This document shows, piece by piece, positions 12,147 through 22,544 of a stretch of DNA of 64,000 bases. The stretch spans positions 251,053,582 to 251,117,581 of the forward strand of contig CP136061.1 in NCBI GenBank assembly GCA_032622095.1, given 5' to 3'. Below the pieces are notes generated by a model. The model was not told the origin of the DNA, searched no databases, and saw only the letters and a program-made list of their open reading frames with translations. The first letter of the stretch is position 1. Every line of letters starts with the position of its first letter. Made by a program: the position numbers and the translations under genes. The DNA is from Siphonodentalium dalli (taxonomy: Eukaryota > Mollusca > Scaphopoda > Gadilida > Siphonodentaliidae).

Positions 12147-12384
12147 CTGATACCGCCCCATTCTAATATGTGATCCTGAATTTAGTCCTGTGCATTTCAA
12201 TTGTATAAAGTTACGATTAGTGTAAGTTGTTCACAATGACTAATTGTAAGAAGAGCACGAGGATCAGCTTAATTGTAGTCATCTACTTCAAATCTACTTT
12301 TCAAATTTATTTTTTCGTAAGTTTTTTTTGTCATAACATCAGGCATTGCAAAGTTTTTTTTGTCATAACATCAGGCATTCAAAT

Positions 12385-12606
12385 ATGCGATGAGTGGTGG
12401 AATTGGGAGTAACTCTTTAAAATGTGCTTTCGAACTTTCGTAATCATCAAACTTCATCGATCTTCATGCTGCACTGAAATCTGCCATACTTGTGAGGTTT
12501 GCCGAATGAGTTTAGCTGTAATTCCCTTGTGACATTCAACTCCTGGAATCCCAGAGTCATGTTAATTTACATAACTCTTACTGAGATTATAATGAATTAA
12601 GTACTT
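12385..12606. repeat. 222-bp segment duplicated nearly identically at 13608-13829
   Basis: From ATGCGATGAGTGGTGGAATT to AATTAAGTACTT the two segments differ at about two positions by eye. This copy sits just inside the right terminal repeat of the Harbinger-like element, while the other lies outside it, 1.2 kb away. Confidence 0.9.
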
Positions 12607-13285
12607 TTATTCAATGCGGCAGGGCCTGAGAACCAAAACCTTCCTTTTTTTTTGGCCTAAATTCAAAACAATACCCCAATAAATTCGGGCAGCAGGATGT
12701 GCTGATGGATTACAATTCAAGATCCAAGATGGCTGTTGGAGGAGGCCATGTTTGTTAACATATTTTGAAAAAAATTATGGCTCCCATCCAGAGGTCACCC
12801 CAAAGTTCCATATGAAATTTGGTGGTGATCGAATGAAGGATGTGCCCTGTAGGGTACGGTATGCCAAAGGATTTAGTCATGCAAAGAATCAAATCCAAGA
12901 TGGCTGCCAATGGCCATGTTTTTCACAGAAAATCATTCAAAATATATAGCTCCCATCTAGAGGTGATCCTAAACATGCCTGTAAGTTTTTAAAACAGTCC
13001 TCCAAAAAATGTGGGCTGCAGGGTGTGCCGATATATTCAAATTTGAAATAAAAGATGGCTATTGGTGGCCATGTTTTTCAACAACTTTCTGAAAAGATCA
13101 ATGGCTCCCATTTAGAGGCCACCTCAAAGATCTATATGAAGTTCCAAAAGGATTGGATGAGATATGCGACTTGTAGACTGTGCTACAGGAAATTGTACAT
13201 GAATCATGGATGGACTCACAGATGACGGATGCCAACCCATGGCAATAGCTCAAACTTGACTTTGTCAAGTTGATCCAAAAATGCT

Positions 13286-13607
13286 TCAACTAGGTAGTCT
13301 ATTCTGACCCATGAAAGTCTGTCTTCATTGACCTAGTGCCCTGCGAATCGGGTATTTTAATTTTTAAGCAATAGATTCAAAATCACATCGAATCTTGAAT
13401 CGAATTGTTAGATCGAGTATATCAACAGTGAAGAGGTAGAACAGTTCAGGAAACACTTAAATTGGTAACTGTAACAAACCAACAAAAAAAAACAATTAAT
13501 AACTGAACGCAATGGATTGTATATTACCTAGCCATATTAATTTGTCTTCTGCAGAATATGCATGCATCTCATTGTCCTCATAAATACTGATGGATGGGAT
13601 TCATTGA
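13286..13607. other. No gene recognised
   Basis: Short AT-rich spacer between family C copy 2 and the 222-bp duplicate. No coding signal. Confidence 0.5.
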
Positions 13608-13829
13608 ATGCGATGAGTGGTGGAATTGGGAGTAACTCTTTAAAATGTGCTTTCGAACTTTCGTAATCATCAAACTTCATCGATCTCCATGTTGCACTGA
13701 AATCTGCCATACTTGTGAGGTTTGCCGAATGAGTTTAGCTGTAATTCCCTTGTGACATTCAACTCCTGGAATCCCAGAGTCATGTTAATTTACATAACTC
13801 TTACTGAGATTATAATGAATTAAGTACTT
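13608..13829. repeat. 222-bp segment, partner of 12385-12606
   Basis: Near-identical direct copy of 12385-12606; differences are seen around CATCGATCTCCATGTTGCAC. High identity implies a recent duplication or recent activity of a mobile sequence. Confidence 0.9.
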
Positions 13830-13894
13830 GGCAGTCTATTTATAGATCATATGAGACAGTGTTATCTGAATATATTTACATACTAAGTGTGATT

Positions 13895-14060
13895 ATCACT
13901 AAATCCAGCATTCTGATTGGTCGGCGCCCACGTGGCTAGTTGCAATTATTTATCGGTGAACGCGCAACAGCTCATAACTGCAGCCTCATAATTACATCGA
14001 CGCGCCATAGGTTTTGGAAAGACGAACGCGTAATGTTTTTGGACTCGCGCAGGATTGACT
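13895..14060. repeat. CpG-containing dispersed segment
   Basis: CCAGCATTCTGATTGGTCGG with flanking TTATCACTAAA resembles the inverse of 5420-5460. The block is GC-richer and has several CGCG steps compared with its surroundings. Likely a remnant of a repeat also present near 5.4 kb. Confidence 0.45.
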
Positions 14061-14217
14061 TAATAAATCATCGGGTTTCAATATAAAGAGAAATTAATTT
14101 GTTCCTGTTAACTTTTGCCAAGGGTGCTATGGGATATTTTGGGCTGGTTTTGTCACGATACACTTTTCGATTTAAATACAGTTACAAAAGTGGCTTTTTC
14201 ACTAAATGTATAATATA

Positions 14218-14369
14218 AGGATTAACTGTCATGTGGACTGTTTTTTATGGAGATGTAACCGTGAGGTAAGTGGTCATAACTTGTATGTAAAAACCTTCGG
14301 GTTTTACACAAGTTATGACCACTTACCTCACGGTTACATCTCCATAAAAACAGTCGACATGACAGTTAA
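14218..14369. repeat. Long palindrome ending in TTAA
   Basis: The arms run from TTAACTGTCATGTGGACTG inward and from CAGTCGACATGACAGTTAA back, including GTAAGTGGTCATAACTTGT paired with ACAAGTTATGACCACTTAC. The loop is a short AAACCTTCGGGTTT mini-stem. Both outer ends carry TTAA, which is compatible with a piggyBac-type MITE. Confidence 0.85.
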
Positions 14370-14741
14370 CCCTTTACCCAACAAACCGGCCAAATAAAGC
14401 TTCAACAGCCTAAAATATCTTCGGTCTGTCTCAATAGAACCATACAAATATTGATATCATTGGAACCGGCTCCTTGACCACATTGTGATAGTTACAGTTA
14501 TGCCCTGTGCCAATGCATTCTCTTATATATGCGAGTCGACCATAGGTCGCCTCGCATATATAAGAGAATGCATTGGCCTAAAAAAAATCTTTTTTTACCA
14601 TTTTTTCTTACATTCTTTAACAATTTTATCATTTTTAATGTGTTAAGCCAATGCATTCTCTTATATATGCGAGGCGACCTATGGTCGACTCGCATATATA
14701 AGAGAATGCATTGGCACAGGGCCGTTCTGTTGGGTAAAGGG
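14370..14741. mobile_element. piggyBac-like MITE, 372 bp, TTAA target site
   Basis: The ends CCCTTTACCCAACAAACCGG and, reverse complemented, CCCTTTACCCAACAGAACGG form inverted repeats and are flanked by TTAA at 14366-14369 and 14742-14745. CCCTTT-type ends with TTAA duplication fit piggyBac. Inside are two copies, inverted relative to each other, of a 69-bp palindrome with TATATATGCGA arms (14512-14577 and 14646-14714). No coding capacity. Confidence 0.85.
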
Positions 14742-14859
14742 TTAATACACTGATCTCACTGGTAGTGGGGGTTGCATTCCACTTCATTAAGATCAGAACG
14801 TCCTGATAATTCACAAAAGTCGTCACTGCAACAAATGTATAAACTTAGCAATAGATGCA

Positions 14860-15455
14860 GCCATGGCACGGGGTAGGAACTGCTCCATGAGAAAAGATCC
14901 TCTTGTGATTTTCGGTCCAGTTCACTATCGATCCGTGTCCAGTTCTCTTGCGAGTTTTTTGTACTCTGTCCAAAACAGACGTGCTTTACATCGTGTACCA
15001 AACTACCGTATCGCAATAACCATTAGCGATTCAATTTTAAAAAAATAAGTCCAGTGTGAATTTTAGTTCAAACATACACATGTGCACACTTATAATTGTC
15101 TTATTTTACCAAAAGTCTGTTGCATAGATGTTCGGGTAGTGAACGGATCTTATCAATGATGAACTGGGACCCATCACTAGTGAACTGGAACATTTCTTAA
15201 AATGGATAAATTCTACTATTCCACATTTACTTAACAATTTCCAACTAGTATGTCTTGATAGTTGAGGTAGCTGGCAAGATATATACAACAAATGAACTGC
15301 ATATATATCTCTGTTGTGTAAAACTTGCGTTATTTACCATGGGAAAATCCCCAGTGACATTGACCAGATCGGATAAGAACTGGACCGAAGATCGGAAGAG
15401 GTATCAGCCTCGCAGAGCAGTTCCTACCCCGTGCATGGATCATTACAGTAATCCC
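14860..15455. repeat. Inverted repeat pair of about 100 bp
   Basis: GCACGGGGTAGGAACTGCTC (about 14867) is inverted as GAGCAGTTCCTACCCCGTGC (about 15416), and CTTGTGATTTTCGGTCCAGTT is inverted as AACTGGACCGAAGATCGGAAG. The sequence between the arms has no coding signal. Probably a decayed TIR element. Confidence 0.65.
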
Positions 15456-15739
15456 ACCACATATTAAAATGCTTCAGTCAATTCAAGCTAGACACATTCA
15501 ACTTGTACTTGATTGATTTGGGTTTAATACCACTTTCAGCAACTAAGGCTATATCACAACATTGCAAATGTTAGTGGTGGAGGCAATCTGCACACTTACG
15601 GCTAATCTGACAGTGATTTCAATGGCTGATAAACTCGTCGACCATGAGCGGCAAACCACTGGCCATTGGCATGTAACTGGCAACTCCACCAGATATAGAT
15701 TTTAAGTTACAAAGTAGATCATGGAAACATGTACATTTA

Positions 15740-15814
15740 AACCCTCATCGCCAGAGCTGGAGGGCGAGACGGCCTGGAGTTGTACCTAACCGACTGAGCC
15801 ACCGAGACCCTTCA
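15740..15814 (-). repeat. tRNA-derived SINE head
   Basis: Minus strand: the start GGGTCTCGGTGGCTCAGTCG followed by GTTAGGT is a good A-box region; a long variable-arm-like segment (leucine/serine type) follows, and a degenerate B-box (GGTTTAAAT) closes it. The weak T arm argues against a functional tRNA. Confidence 0.6.
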
Positions 15815-15830
15815 ACTTGTACTTGTTTAC

Positions 15831-16264
15831 AAAGATGTAATTTTTTGGTGATGCGTTGCTCCCCAACTTCACCATTTCGCCTCAATTGGTTGAAAATAAA
15901 AAGTGTCTCAAGTGTCATTTCCACCTGAATCCCGAACGAGACCAACCTAGAAGTTTCAAATTCAGAGAAGTCACTTCTCCCTATTTGATAATTAGGGAGA
16001 AGTGGACTGCTATCAGGGAGAAGTCACAATGTCTGAAATTAAATTTGCACCCTATCATCACCCTCTATATTAGAGTTTAGGCTAAAATAGTTATGGGATT
16101 ACGTCCAAATGGCAGTCCGTCGTACTTTCGTGGAGGTCAGTACATGCAGACCTTGAAATTAGAAATGAAAGTGTCAATGACACTGTAGCTCAACTTAGGT
16201 AGGGGAATAATTTAATGGTTTACACTAAATGGAGAAATAGGAAAGATGCTGGTTGAAATGTATT
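15831..16264. other. No gene recognised
   Basis: Contains a short hairpin (GAAGTCACTTCTCCCTAT around 15967, with an inverse copy nearby) but no coding signal. Confidence 0.4.
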
Positions 16265-18800
16265 ACCTGTGCCAAAGGATTTAGTCATGCAAATAGTAAA
16301 ATCCAAGATGGCTGCTGGTGGCCATGTTGTTTGGCCGAATGACCCCAAAAGAACTCGTTCCCATCTACATGTCATTATTAACATCCATGACAAATATTAT
16401 GAAGATCCGACCAAAGCTACAACCTGTAGCCTACTCCAAAGGATTTAGTCATGCAAAGAGTAAAATTCAAGATGGCTGCTGGCGGCCATGTTTGTTATGC
16501 CAAACAACCCCAAAATGACTCGTTCCCATCTACATGTCAATATTAACATCCATGACAAATATCATGATGATCAGATGAACAGTACGACCTGTAGCCTGTG
16601 CTAATGGATTGAATTTTGAAATCCAAGATGGCCACTGGCAGCCATGTTTTTTTGCCGAATGACCCCAAAATGACTCGTTCCCATCTACATGTCAATGTCA
16701 ACAGCCATGACAAATCTCATAACGATCCGGTCAAAGGTACGACCTGTAGCCAGTGCCAAATGATTTAGTCATGCAAAGAGTAAAATTCAAGATGGCTGCT
16801 GGTGGCCATGTTTTTTGGTCGAATGACCCCAAAATGACTCGTTCCCATCTACATGTCATTGTTAACATCCATGACAAATTTCATGAAGATCCAACCAAAG
16901 CTACGACATGTAGGCGGTGCAAAGAATTTAGTCATGCAAAGAGTAAAATCCAAGATGGCCGCTGGCGGCTATGTTTTTTGGCCGAATGACCCCAAAATGA
17001 CCCGTTCCCATCTACATGTCATTATTAACTTTCATGACAAATTTTATGATGATCAGACTAAAGGTACGACTTGAAGCCCGTGCTAAAGGATTTAGTCATA
17101 CAAAGAGTAAAATCCAAGATGGCTGCTGGCGGTCATGTTTTTCGGCTGAATAACCCCAAAATGACTCGTTCCCATCTACATGTCATTGTTAACATTCATG
17201 ACAAATTTTATGATGATAAGACAGTATTAAGACTAAAGGTATGACCTGAAGTCCGTGCTAAAGGATTTAGTCATACATCGAGTAAAATCCAAGATGGCTG
17301 CTGGCGGCCATGTTTTTTGTCCGAATGACCCCAAAATTACTCGTTCCCATCTACATGTCAATATTAACATCCATGACAAATTTCATGATGATAAGATGAA
17401 CAGTACGACGTGTGGCCCGTGCTAATGAATTAAATTTTGAAATCAAAGATGGCTGCTGGCGGCCATGTTTATTGTCGGAATTACCCCAAAATGACTCGTT
17501 CCCATCTACATGCCATTGTTAACATCCATGACAAATTTCATGATGATCAGACGAACAATACGACCTGTGGCCCATGCTAATGAATTAAATTTTGAAATCA
17601 AAGATGGCTGCTGGCGGCCATGTTTTTCGGCCGAATGACCCCAAAATGACTCGTTCCCATCTACATGCCATTGTTAACATCCATGACAAATTTTATGATG
17701 ATAAGACTAAAGGTACGAACTGAAGCCCGTGCTAAAGGATTTAGTCATACAAAGAGTAAAATTCAAGATGGCTGCTGGCGGCCATGTTTTTTGGCCGAAT
17801 GACCCCAAAATGACTCGTTCCCATCTACATGTCATTGTTAACATTCATGACAGATTTTATGATGATCAAACTAAAGGTATGACCTGTAGCCCGTGCTAAA
17901 GAATTTAGTCATACAAAGAGTAAAATCCAAGATGGCTGCTGGCGGCCATGTTTTTTGGCCGAATGACCCCAAAATGACTCGTTCCCATCTACATGTCAAT
18001 ATTAACATCCATGACAAATTTCATAATGATAAGACGAACAGTACGACCTGTGGCCCGTGCTAATGAATTAAATTTTGAAATCAAAGATGGCTGCTGGCGG
18101 CCATGTTTTTTGTCGGAATGACCCCAAAATGACTTGTTCCCATCTACATGCCATTGTTAACATCCATGACAAATTTTATAATTATCAGACCAAAGGTACG
18201 AACTGTAGCCCGTGCTAAAGGATTTAGTCATACAAAGAGTAAAATCCAAGATGGCTGCTGGCGGCCATGTTTTTTGGCCGAATGACCCCAAAATGACTCG
18301 TTCTCATCTACATGTAATCATTAACATTCATGACAAATTTTATGATGATCAGACTAAAGGTACGACCTGAAGCCCGTGCTAAAGGATTTAGTCATACAAA
18401 GAGTAAAATCCAAGATGGCTGCTGGCGGCCATGTTTTTCAGCCGAATGACCCCAAAATGACTCATTCCCATCTACATGTCATTGTTAACATTCATGACAA
18501 ATTTCATGACAATAAGACGAACAGTACGGCCTGTAGCCCGTGCTAATGAATTGAATTTTGAAATCCAAGATGGCCAATGGCAGCCATGTTTTTTTTCCAA
18601 ATGACCCCAAAATGACTCGTTCCCATCTACATGTCAATGTCAACATCCATGACAAATTTCATAATAATCGGACCAAAGGTACGAACTGTAGCCCGTGCTA
18701 AAGGAAATTGTTGACGCATCACGCACACACACACGCACACACGGACGACGGATACCAAGCCATGGCAATAGCTCAAACTTTACAAAGTAAAGTTGAGCTA
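16265..18800 (+). repeat. Fifteen-unit tandem array with 164- and 155-bp monomers (family C)
   Basis: The core CCAAGATGGCTGCTGGCGGC begins near 16305, 16469, 16625, 16789, 16952, 17116, 17291, 17446, 17601, 17765, 17929, 18084, 18248, 18412 and 18567. Successive spacings fall into two classes, about 164 and 155 bp, plus one of 175. The long form carries TTTAGTCATACAAAGAGTAA and the short form GAATTAAATTTTGAAATCA before the core. The array ends in a CACACACACACG tract, then CCATGGCAATAGCTCAAACT and a small stem ending in GAGCTAAAAATG, which is the 3' end of family C. It looks like a mobile element whose internal unit has been amplified. Confidence 0.9.
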
Positions 18801-18803
18801 AAA

Positions 18804-18905
18804 ATGTCCCACGGCAAATTCAATGCTGTGGCATGTTAGATTCCAAATGTTGCCACGGCTTTTTCCCATGACATTGCTTATTGCCATGGCCAATTTCAAG
18901 TAACA
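18804..18905 (+). repeat. Family D short dispersed repeat
   Basis: CCCACGGCAAATTCAATGCT and GCATGTTAGATTCCA recur at 34942-35055 (same strand) and inverted at 25284-25385. About 100 bp, rich in CCATGG/CCACGG motifs. Confidence 0.7.
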
Positions 18906-19056
18906 CTGGTGGTTCTTGGAAAATTTGTGTGTAAAATATAGTGTATAACTTTTATGTAACTATAATCAGGATATACAGATCAAAAGTCAAAACCTTCCCA
19001 ATTAAGAGTGTTTTGTGTCATAACTATACTAGTTGCATATTGATACATTTAAATCG

Positions 19057-19097
<41 letters not shown>
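19057..19097. repeat. Poly(C) run of 41
   Basis: An uninterrupted run of about 41 cytosines. It produces a spurious proline-rich frame. Confidence 0.95.
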
Positions 19098-20767
19098 ACA
19101 CTGTTAATATTCAACGATCCACCTACAATATATTAACATGTTACGATGGTCCCTCACATAAATGCATTCTGATCGACAAGCAAGCCATGTAATGCCACCT
19201 TTTTATTAAATTCAGGGATAAAATGTACATGATTATTGCCTAGAGTTACCTCCATCAAATGGAATGCATTATTACAAGAAGACATCCGGGTTCTGATGTG
19301 GTGGGCCTTGCGCATCAATGTGCATGCCATTGTTTATGATACAGCATACATCAGTCCTGAAATCTTTGGAATATAGTCATCTAGCAGTCATTGGTGACTA
19401 TCACATTAACAAGCACTGTTACATGTATATATATATGTAGAGTAGTTGAATAGTGTAGATTCAGTTGTAATTATTCATTTTATAGTTGGTGTCAAGGTAT
19501 GTGCTTACTGCTTAGATGATGCACATGTCACGTATTATACTACCGGTAAGTGATATCTTATCTAGATTTTCGTTCAAACATAAAGTTGAGAATGACGTCA
19601 GTCACCAAACATTTGGCTGTGAACTTGGTTCCTTATTTCATATTCGAAAATGTATAACAAATAATTAGAAAATAAATTAGAATGATTCGATGGTCAGCTA
19701 TATATTTTCTCTGTCCAGTACTTGGACACCCGATTCGATTCGAGATTTGATTTGGTTTTCAAATTTCCGATTCGAAGGGCCCTATTTTACACATTAAACA
19801 CCCATTGTTTTTTAATATTTATGCACCAAAACCTTTTACAATGGACAAAAATGCGGCATTTTTTGGAAAACAAGTTAAGACTAAGGGTTCATAGGGCATA
19901 AGTTGTGCATATGGATATCAATTTATGGAGTTACATGAAATGAAATATTGTATTTCATCACGCGAATATTTGAGGTGTCAGATGCAAATTTGGTTAACTC
20001 TATACAATGGAAAGCACAATTTGTTTGAGAATACTTTTTTCTTCTTAATCATAGATGCTTAAATTAATGTTTTGTGTTTTACCTAAAGAGGAAACTACAT
20101 AAACAGTGAAAATGCACTTCTTTTTTCTCTAGTCTTTTAAATAATTGACCATTAAATATGGAATTTGGCCCATTCTGAGAAATTGAAGCTCCAAAATCAA
20201 GTAAACTCAAATATTTGAAGGCACACAACTCAAAATATATTCTACGGATCTGCGAATAGTTTTCTGTTCTGGAATCAGGAAAGTAAGGCCGACAAAATGG
20301 ACATGACATTTGATGATCTTGTGAATTTGAATTTTTTTTTGTACATAACTGAAAATACATAAATTTAAGATTTGACCAAATTTTGGAGACTAGCACATAT
20401 TAAGAGAATGGACTGGCATAGGACCTTTAATGCTAAACCTGCGATGAAAGGGTTAAATAAGACTTTGATAAGGTTATCGGACTTCGAGCAGTTTGAGAAC
20501 TCAATAAGTCCAAATATTTACAACTAATTCATGTGAAGACTAATTTTATCTGCTCAGATGAGAGATCTCTTTCTGAATACATATTTTTACAATTCAGGAC
20601 ATTTAAAATTAGTTTATGGAAACTGAGGGGTTTCTATACAGAGAATATATTTAAGAACGTCCAGTGGTCTAAGAATGATATTTACTTTAATTGAGATATG
20701 AGCATATATTTACAGGCATTTGAAAGAACACCATCATTCGTTACTTTGTCACACACCCTACCTTAAT
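19098..20767. other. No gene recognised; possible MITE end near 20400
   Basis: AT-rich sequence. At about 20400-20456 the text AAGAGAATGGACTGGC...GATGAAAGGGTTAA resembles the right end of the piggyBac-like MITE family at 14370, but a left partner was not found. Confidence 0.4.
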
Positions 20768-20895
20768 GGGAGACTCTACCGAAAGCCAGCCATTTATGGG
20801 GTTATCTCCTACCAGGGACCAGCCTCGACTTGATTTTCAGGGCGAAGTGTGTTGGCAAATTTGAAATCGGCCCGCAAGTGCTGTAGTCACCTATA
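20768..20895 (+). repeat. Family E repeat (site lacking the palindrome insertion)
   Basis: GGGAGACTCTACCGAAAGCC, CAGCCATTTATGGGGTTATC, and CAGGGACCAGCC recur, inverted, at 24470-24922. There the sequence between CTCCTAC and GGGACCAG is interrupted by a 265-bp palindrome, so this copy represents the site without the insertion. Confidence 0.75.
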
Positions 20896-21044
20896 TAACA
20901 AAAATAGGAGATATGTAATATTTAAATTAAAATGATGAAACAATGGTTCAAATGTGGAAACTTTATGTTCAAATCATCACTCTAATAACTATGAATAATG
21001 TCCAAACATAATTGTGAGAGAATGGTAGCATTTTATATAATAAC

Positions 21045-21640
21045 AAGTCGATAGCTCTACCCGTTTCCGAAATCTGGTCTGCGCATGCGCGAAGCTGGTG
21101 TCGCACGGGCTCGGAGACCCGATAAAATTCGTATCCGGGGCAAGATACATTCACATAGCAAATTTCAATTCGATAGCTCCACCCGTTTCTGAGATCTGGT
21201 CTGCGCATGCGCGAAGCTTGCTACGCACGGGCTCGGCGGCCCGATAAAATATATTTCGTATCCGGGGCAAGATACATTCACATATCAAATTTCAAGTCGA
21301 TAGCTCCACCCGTTTCCGAGATCTCGTCTGCGCATGTGCGAAGCTGGCGTCGCACGGGCTCGGCGACCCGATAAAATTCGTATCCGGGGCAAGATACATG
21401 TACATTCACATAGCAAATTTCAAGTCGATAGCTCCACCCGTTTCCGAGATCTCGTCTGCGCATGCGCGAAGCGGGCGCCGCACGGGCTCGCCAATACGAC
21501 ACCGTTGACCGCCTGGTCAAACTACACACACGTACCAAGTTTCGTCCCGATCGGTCGAGAATCGTAGATTTGTATAAATGACAGACAGACATACAGACAA
21601 ACATACAGAGGTCTTCAAAATATATATGAGATTTTGGAAG
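21045..21640 (+). repeat. Family F SINE-like repeat with about four tandem units
   Basis: Units of about 120 bp carry CAAGTCGATAGCTCCACCCG, TCTGCGCATGCGCGAAGCTG and CGTATCCGGGGCAAGATACA. They are followed by a tail with AAGTTTCGTCCCGATCGGTC and a GACAGACAGACATACAGAC tract. The family recurs at 40505-40850. The units are unusually GC- and CpG-rich for this window. Confidence 0.85.
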
Positions 21641-22204
21641 AACGGCATTTTTACAACCGCTTACCCGGTATGTATACAAAAAAAATAAAAATTACACAAT
21701 GCTTATGAATACGAAAATTTTTTTAAAACGAAACGAAATCTTGAACATTCTCACTCATTAAAGGTCCCCAACATGGGTAGATATTAATATATTGCAAAAA
21801 TTAATTTGTTTTCAAAGTTATTCTGGCCTTTACATAATTTAACAAAGGGGTGATGATCTGATGTAAGGTGTAGAGTTGTAATCTTCAGGTGTGATAATCT
21901 CAAAATCACAAGTCACTGTGGACACCTGACGATGTATTCACGGGGGCGTCTCCAAATGACAGTCGCTATGTTTTGGAAGGTGTGAACGGAGGTGTGAATA
22001 ATTGGTTACTTCTAACGAGTACCGCTGTTAGTGATTTGTGGTGATATGTTGGGCTAGTTTTTGGTATTCAGGTGAGCTTTATTAATGCTGACAATAACTC
22101 ATAGTTATCACCGGTACGTAGTTAGTGTACCGGTATGTTAGTTCCGTGAGTGAACGATATAAGCATGTTTGTACCTTGAGTGAACAACCTGAACTCAAAT
22201 CGAC

Positions 22205-22213
22205 CTATATAAA
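22205..22213 (+). promoter_or_regulatory. Candidate TATA box of the FLYWCH gene
   Basis: CTATATAAA lies 58 bases upstream of the ATG at 22271. Transcription starting about 30 bases downstream would leave a short 5' leader containing CTTCAACTTCAGTG. The position and match are good, but there is no direct evidence of use. Confidence 0.55.
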
Positions 22214-22544
22214 TGCATGCAAAGGCAATTTACTTCAACTTCAGTGATATTCTCATAATCTTTCATAATAATGGCTAATGTTCAGGTTAATGTTTCATTT
22301 ATCGAGAACAGAAAAGGAGGGAGGAATCTGCTGTTTGATTGTCACAAATATCATATTAAAACTAGAAAGAGTGACAGTACCCACTGGACATGTTGCGTTA
22401 GATGGTGTCCAGGTACAGTCAACACCAAGGATGACATAGTGACAAGTGGAGGAAAGCCGCATAATCACGAAGCAGATCCCGACAAACTCAGCGCAGAACT
22501 CATAATGTCGAAAATGAAGCAGATTGTCAAGTCAGATTCTAGGA

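Larger units (their letters stand above)
11076..12657. mobile_element. PIF/Harbinger-like non-autonomous element, 1582 bp, TAA target duplication
   Basis: The left end GGCCAAAAAAAAAAAA then TTTTGGTTCTCGGGC and the right end, reverse complemented, GGCCAAAAAAAAAGG then TTTTGGTTCTCAGGC form imperfect terminal inverted repeats of about 35 bp. The ends are flanked by TAA (11073-11075 and 12658-12660). The uninterrupted copy at 6262 has a single TAA at the same site. A 3-bp TAA/TTA duplication and GGCC-type ends fit the PIF/Harbinger superfamily. No transposase is encoded; a family A SINE-like copy is nested inside. Confidence 0.85.
10356..13285 (+). mobile_element. Family C composite repeat, copy 2, split by a younger insertion
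   Basis: The halves 10356-11075 and 12658-13285 join to match copy 1 at 5655-6410 and extend further. The second half contains several monomers with CAAGATGGCTG-type cores and ends in CCATGGCAATAGCTCAAACT followed by a small stem. That ending is shared with the array at 16265-18800 and with 43965-44150. Inserted between the halves is the Harbinger-like element at 11076-12657. Confidence 0.75.

Noticed and set aside
16265-18800. CRISPR-like array
   Set aside because: Units are about 160 bp with diverging sequence throughout, no short identical repeats with unique spacers, and the context is eukaryotic.
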